NCBI GenBank assembly: GCA_007570785.1
Contig: ML661900.1
Location: 6,805,771 to 6,869,770 of the forward strand
DNA from: Antilocapra americana
Taxonomy: Eukaryota > Chordata > Mammalia > Artiodactyla > Antilocapridae
Direction: 5' to 3'
DNA length: 64,000 nt
Position 1 is the first letter of the stretch, and each line of letters starts with the position of its first letter. The notes beneath the pieces are model-generated. The model ran no database searches. It was not told the DNA's origin and saw only the letters and a list, made by a program, of their open reading frames with translations. Below are positions 59,315-64,000 of the stretch, piece by piece. The translations under genes were made by a program, and so were the position numbers.

Positions 59315-60315
59315 TTCCTTTAATTTTTGTAGCAGAAAGTTATACAGACCCAGTTCTTTAGGTCACTGGATTGTATTGGTATTTCCCTTACTCCTCAAGG
59401 CAAAGGACATGCCATAGTCTCTAATATTTATAGAATGCTCCAAACACATTGGTACAATACTTGTCATGGTCAGAAAAATTACATTTTTGTCTTTAGTTTA
59501 AAAGACTAGTGAATAATCTGTACTCAAAACCTCCTCAATTCAGAATAAATATTTTCAGTTTCATACCAGACTCCTATTCCTTGGAGAGGGGGGAAAGCAG
59601 ACTCAATTATTGCTGGCATGTTTACTAACTATTTTGAGTATAACAACGGGGACACAGAAAAGGGCCAGACGGGAAAAGTCGACCGGAGAGATCTGGGCAG
59701 GTTTTTGTCACTTTCCAGCGTGTAAGCGTTCATTCTAAATGGCTCATGGTAAGGCAGCAGCTCTGTGTTTGTTTCTCTCTGCTCCCAGCACACTCCTCTG
59801 GATACTCGCCTTTTTTATGAGTACAGAGAGTGCACATGGCTTTGCATCTTTTGAGGCTAACTTCACCATGCTCCTGAGGTTCCTGTGCCTCCTGAGGGGT
59901 GGGACAAAAGGCAAGGAAGAAAGTGCGAACAAGAGCAGGTGAAGGAGAGAGAGGCCATGGTTAATTAATTGTTAAACGAATCCCAAAGCTCTCCCTACTG
60001 CTAATGGCAATGGTGCCATGTCTTAAAGATTTGGTTTTCCACCTGGGGTGTTCTACAAAGACCCTGCAATCATATTAAAATATCGTGTGCATTCCAGCAT
60101 CATAAAAGACACTTCCCTTTGTCCTCACGCATCCTCTTCCGTTGCCAAGTCCTTCTGCAACAGCTGCTGCTCACGGGGAGCTGTTCTTGCTCTCTTAACA
60201 CTCAGATGCCATGCCTGGGGGCCTCGTTTTATTCTCCTTTATCCATGCACTTTCACCCTTGCTCCTCCAATCTATTCTGCTCTCACTGGTTAGTGAACTT
60301 AAAAAAAGAAAATTC
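59315..60315. other. Anonymous DNA
   Basis: No gene or clear repeat is visible. The frames at 59739-59942 and 60048-60293 lack motifs. Confidence 0.35.
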
Positions 60316-60319
60316 TTGA

Positions 60320-60665
60320 TCTACATCCGGTGGGAAGGAAACATACATAATGTGTTTGATCAAAGACAACATAATGTATCTGAGATTTAACCATGTTGTC
60401 CTGTGTAACGGTACTTCATTTGTTTTTATTAACGAGTAGTGCTTCAGTATAAACTTCTGTTTATCCATTTTCCTGTTAGTGGACATTTGGGTTGTTGCCA
60501 GATTTTGGCTGTTATGAATGAGGTTTCTGTGAACATTTTGTGCAAGTCTTGTGAACATATGTTTTTATTTTCTCTGGGTAAATACCTGGCCTGGAATTGC
60601 TGGGTTCAAGGGAAGGTACACATTAAACGTTCTAAGACGTTGGCAGCTGCAGTCCTACTTCAGTG
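60320..60665 (-). mobile_element. Old L1 3' UTR fragment
   Basis: The order acttctgtttatccattttc, ggacatttgggttgttgcca, gttatgaatgaggtttctgt and gaattgctgggttcaaggga is the reversed L1 3' UTR pattern. Confidence 0.82.
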
Positions 60666-60734
60666 TAACATGGTATTAATTCCTCAGTTCTTCTAAAGCA
60701 CTTGGGGATCCTCGGAGGAACAAGTCTATTAAGG

Positions 60735-60905
60735 GAGAACGATGATTAATTAAAGTTTGTGACAAATAAAGTACACGATTTTTATGTGAGAAATTCCAGC
60801 TCTGCAAAGGCTTGTCTTAATTACCTAAAATTAAATTTAATAATTACCGAGGCATGCATAAATCCTTGAAGGTCAGCGTACTTCATGCAAAATCTTCGAG
60901 AATTT
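60735..60905. promoter_or_regulatory. Candidate regulatory element (homeodomain-type motifs)
   Basis: A repeat-free AT-rich block holds gattaattaa (about 60742), cttaattacc (about 60817), aataattacc (about 60839) and catgcaaaat (about 60883, octamer-like). Clustering of such motifs is typical of conserved enhancers, but nothing here proves function. Confidence 0.25.
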
Positions 60906-61289
60906 TTTTAAAAAGAAAATTATACCAGTCAGGGTCCAACTGGGAGACAGAAATCACACAGTTATTTTAACAAAGAGAACTTAATACAAAGAATTGTAAA
61001 CTAGATGTAAAACTAGTAACTAGCTAACTGAAGGAGAAAAAGAGAACAGTAAGGTAAAATAAAAGCAGCAATTACAGAAAGTAACTATCTTCCTCCAAGA
61101 TGGGAGGAAAAATTTAGTAGTTGGAAATAGAACTTAGACCTTAGGGTACACGGTTTGACTGGTGCTGGTGTCTTTGGGTCAGGAGGCTCTATGGCAGGGG
61201 TCTGCAAGCTATGGCTCACAGGCCAAAGCCAGCTTACTGTTTTTTTTTCTTTTTGGTGCGGACTTTGGATTAAGAATGCTTTTACATTT

Positions 61290-61487
61290 TGAGGATTTCC
61301 CTGGCAGTTCAGTGGTTAAGACTTCACCTTCCTACGGTGTGGGTTCAATCCCTGGTCAGGGAGCTAAGATCTCACATGCCTTATGGCCAAAACACTGACA
61401 TTAAAAAAGAAAATCAGAAACAATATTGTAACAAATTCAATAAAGACTTTAAAAATAGTCTGCATTAAAAAATATATATATATTTTA
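61290..61487 (+). mobile_element. CHR-type SINE nested in the hAT element
   Basis: Complete copy from gaggatttccctggcagttc to the A-rich tail. An 18-base duplication with one difference, aagaatgcttttacattt (61272-61289) and aagaatgctgttacattt (61488-61505), flanks it. Confidence 0.95.
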
Positions 61488-61538
61488 AAGAATGCTGTTA
61501 CATTTGTAAAGAATTGGAGAGAAATCATAAGAATAACT

Positions 61539-61975
61539 GTATTAATTTCCTAAGACTACTGTAATAAAGTTTCAGAAACCGGGTGGCTTAAAATAACAGA
61601 AATTTACTCTCTCACAGGTTGGAGGCTAGAAATCCAAAACCAAGTTGTCAACAGAACTGTCCTCCCTCTGAGACTCTGGGTAGGCCGCTTTCTCACCTCC
61701 TTCTAGCATCTGCTGGTTGCCCCGCAGGGGCTAAACTCCAGGCTTTGTCTCCAGCTCCACACGGCACTCTTCTCTCGGTGTGTTTGTGTCTTTATGTGAT
61801 GTTTGCCTCCTCTCATCAGGATATCAGTCATGCTGGGTTAGGACTCACCCTAGGGAACTCATCTGGTCTTGATCCTATCTGCTGAGACCTTGTTTCCAAA
61901 TTAGATCACATTCACAGGAGAAGGGGTTTAGGGTTTCACCATTTCTTTGAGGGGCATTCACTTTAACCCATCGCA
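61539..61975 (-). mobile_element. MLT1-type LTR nested in the hAT element
   Basis: The reversed LTR order is tgtattaatttcctaagact, gggtggcttaaaataacaga, ggttggaggctagaaatcca and ttccaaattagatcacattc, ending ttaacccatcgca. The host sequence resumes at once as ataataatattttgtgag. Confidence 0.85.
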
Positions 61976-62189
61976 ATAATAATATTTTGTGAGACGTGAA
62001 AATTAGAGAACACTCAGGTCTCACTGTCTATGAATCAAGTTACACTTGCCACGCGCATTCATTTATTGTCTCCAGCTGCTGTCACGCAGTGATGGCAGAG
62101 TTGAGTAGCTGCTATAGCGATGGTTTGGCCGGCAGAGTCTCAAATATTTACTCTCTGGTCCTCAACAGCCAAAGTTTCCTGACATCTGT

Positions 62190-62510
62190 TCTATGTGACT
62201 GGTTTTGCGAGTGTTGAGAAAATGCAAATTGGATTCTACTGCTGCTATTGGAAGGCCCTGCTGCTCTTTAGAGGAAGTAGACATGTCATCTGTGATGTGC
62301 AGGGGAACACGAAACATAGGGTAAGCCCAGGGGAAGCCAATGAGGAGGCAGTCTCTTCATTTCCTTCCAGGCATAGGCTCCCTAAGTCACCCTCTGTTGG
62401 TGGCTTAACAGGGAAGAAGCGAAGAAAATGGAAATGTGATTTGTAGAGTCCCCATCCTAGAAAAACAATGCAGAGACAAGAGCAGATTTAGAACTTACAG
62501 ACAACAGCTT
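62190..62510. other. Anonymous DNA
   Basis: No gene or recognised repeat is visible. The frame 62195-62446 has no motif. Confidence 0.35.
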
Positions 62511-62524
62511 AATCCCTGTGCCCA

Positions 62525-62849
62525 TGAAGTGAGTGAAAGTTGCTCAGTCGCTCTTTGCAACCCCATGGACTGTAGCCCGCCAGGCTCCTCTATCCATGGA
62601 ATTCTCCAGGCAGGAATACTGGAGTGGGTAGCTGTTCCCTTTTCCAGGGGATCTTCCCAAGCCAGGGATCGAATCCAGGCCTCCCACATTGCAGGCAGAT
62701 TCTTTATCATCTGAGCCACAAGGGAAGCCCAAGAATATTGGAGTGGGTAGCCTATCTCTTCTCCAGGGAATCTTCCTGACCCAGGAATCAAACCAGGGTC
62801 TCCTGCACTGCAGGCAGATTCTTTACCTTCTGAGCCACCAGGTAGGCCC
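62525..62849 (-). mobile_element. BovA2-type dimeric SINE
   Basis: Reversed dimer: body and first head to gccacaagggaagccc (62729), then a second head segment to gccaccaggtaggccc. A perfect 14-base duplication aatccctgtgccca flanks it (62511-62524 and 62850-62863). Confidence 0.97.
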
Positions 62850-62969
62850 AATCCCTGTGCCCACACATATTTATTTATATTGATACATATATAACTAGTG
62901 ATGAAGTATACATGGCTGCTTCTGACCTTGTTTCTGTAACTAAACTTGAGGCCATATCTTATCTGTATG

Positions 62970-63930
62970 TATATACATATATTCATTAAATTAAATTAAT
63001 CATTTTGACATAATTATAGATTCCTGTGCAGTTGCAAGAAATAATGCAGAGCAATACTATGGACCCATTACTCATTGTCCCCCAAAAGTAATGATACCAG
63101 GGCTTCCCAGGTGGCGCTAGTGGTAAAGAACCCAACTGCCAATGCAGGAAACATAAGAGATATGGGTAACTTCTATCACAGAAGTTGCAGAACTATAGTA
63201 CAATATTTCAACTGGGTATTGACATGGATGCAGTTAGGATACGGAGGTTCTCATCAGCACAAGATCCTTGGGGTGCCCTTTTATAGCCCTCTTTCCTTCC
63301 TTCTTTTCCCTTCCCATACCCCAGCTTCCCTAACCCTATTCTTAGTCCCCAGCACTCACTAATCTGTTCTCCCTTCTATAATTTTTCATTTCAAGGACAT
63401 TAGAGGAATGGCATCATACAGTATATAACCTTTTGGCATTAGCTTTGTTGACTCAGCATAATTCTCTGGAGATGCACTCAAGTTGTTGCATTTATTGCTG
63501 CAACATTCCTTTTTATTACTGAATAGTATCACATAATACAGCTATGCCAGAGTTTTTGTAACCATTCACCCGTTAAAGGACATCTGGGCTATGCTTAGTT
63601 TAAGGCTATTATAAACGAAGTAGATAAAAACATTCTTGTAAAGGTTTTTCTGTGAAAATATGTTCTCTTTTTTCTGGTTTCAGAATAGAATTTGATAGAA
63701 TTTGGTGTAGTCATAATTTTTTATTTTAGCATTTCTGATATGTAATGATATTTTAGTGAGGTTTTAATTTGCATTTCCCAATGGTTAATGATATTAAGCT
63801 TCTTTTCATGTGCTTATTTGCCATCTGTATATCCTCTTTAATAATATGTCTGTTCATGTCTTTGCCCATCTTATAACTGAATTTTTTTTATTGCAAAGTT
63901 TTGAGAATTAAAAAAGAAATACATTAATGT
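62970..63930 (-). mobile_element. Old L1 3' region
   Basis: Reversed L1 pattern: catcatacagtatataacct, gcattagctttgttgactca, gttgttgcatttattgctgc, accattcacccgttaaagga and atttgcatttcccaatggtt. A short SINE head lies within it at 63100. Confidence 0.8.
63099..63167 (+). mobile_element. Bov-tA SINE, head only
   Basis: The tRNA-derived head gggcttcccaggtggcgcta and following ccaatgcaggaaacataaga are present, but the body and tail are missing. LINE-mobilised copies usually lose the 5' end, so a later deletion is likely. Confidence 0.85.
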
Positions 63931-63934
63931 TTTT

Positions 63935-64000
63935 TCTTTTTTTGGACTTTCCGCAAGGCAAGCGGGATCTTAGTTCCCTGATCAGGGATCTAACCCTCAC
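63935..64000 (-). mobile_element. CHR-type SINE, cut by the window edge
   Basis: Reversed CHR sequence (gcgggatcttagttccctga, then tcagggatctaaccctcac) reaches the last base of the window. Confidence 0.8.

Larger units (their letters stand above)
61192..62185 (+). mobile_element. Old hAT-type DNA transposon, split by a SINE and an LTR
   Basis: The left end gcaggggtctgcaagctatg at 61192 and the right part (61976-62185: aatattttgtgagacgtgaa, then ccacgcgcattcatttattg, then ggcagagttgagtagctgct) follow one nonautonomous hAT element I recognise by its sequence order but cannot name with certainty. The middle is displaced by a CHR SINE and an MLT1 LTR. Confidence 0.78.

Noticed and set aside
1..64000. 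CRISPR arrays, operons, phage or plasmid modules
   Set aside because: No regularly spaced direct repeats, no dense collinear genes and no ribosome binding sites exist; all large-scale structure fits ruminant repeats.

Overview
This window is nuclear DNA from a ruminant, most likely a bovid (cattle, sheep, goat or a close relative). The evidence is the repeat content: about 27 tRNA-Glu-derived Bov-tA/BovA SINE copies, at least six BovB (RTE-type) LINE pieces in both orientations, about ten copies of the cetartiodactyl CHR-type SINE, a mariner close to Hsmar1 (the ruminant family usually called Mariner1_BT), ruminant L1 3' ends and older mammalian repeats (MLT1 LTRs, MER5-like hAT elements). 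No bacterial, plasmid or CRISPR feature is present.

Layout. 0-5 kb: two copies of an unassigned LTR-like repeat (from 347 and 4091), a minus-strand BovB (1325-2120) and a class I-like retroviral LTR with CCAAT boxes, TATA box and poly(A) signal, ending near 4008. 6.2-9.1 kb: a mariner split by a SINE, then a plus-strand BovB with an intact YADD motif. 9.2-9.5 kb: a GC-rich, frameshifted possible pseudogene, unidentified. 10-30 kb: mostly anonymous sequence with SINEs, several nested inside CHR SINEs, an L1 split by a BovB fragment, and a long minus-strand BovB (28509-29605). 30-46 kb: the most gene-like part. It holds a 5' fragment resembling PSMA3 (about 35700-35845), a 230-bp inverted repeat (36008-36245 against 36600-36833), and a minus-strand exon resembling FAM209 (37766-38050) with a perfect CRE upstream but ACG where the start codon should be. 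46.6-49.6 kb: an old minus-strand L1 with ORF2 remains, itself invaded by SINEs. 50-64 kb: more SINEs, two MLT1 LTRs, CA microsatellites, L1 3' ends, and an old hAT element split by an LTR and a SINE.

No intact, confidently expressed protein-coding gene is visible. The open reading frames are mostly readings through repeats. If the FAM209-like exon is the native locus rather than a stray copy, the window would correspond to the region homologous to human 20q13.31; this is inference from one exon. I found no convincing undescribed biological system. The points most worth a second look are the FAM209-like exon with CRE and lost start codon, the unexplained inverted repeat, the 3'-truncated PSMA3-like fragment, and the nested transposons whose target-site duplications give an insertion order. 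Family names come from recognised consensus features, not a database search.
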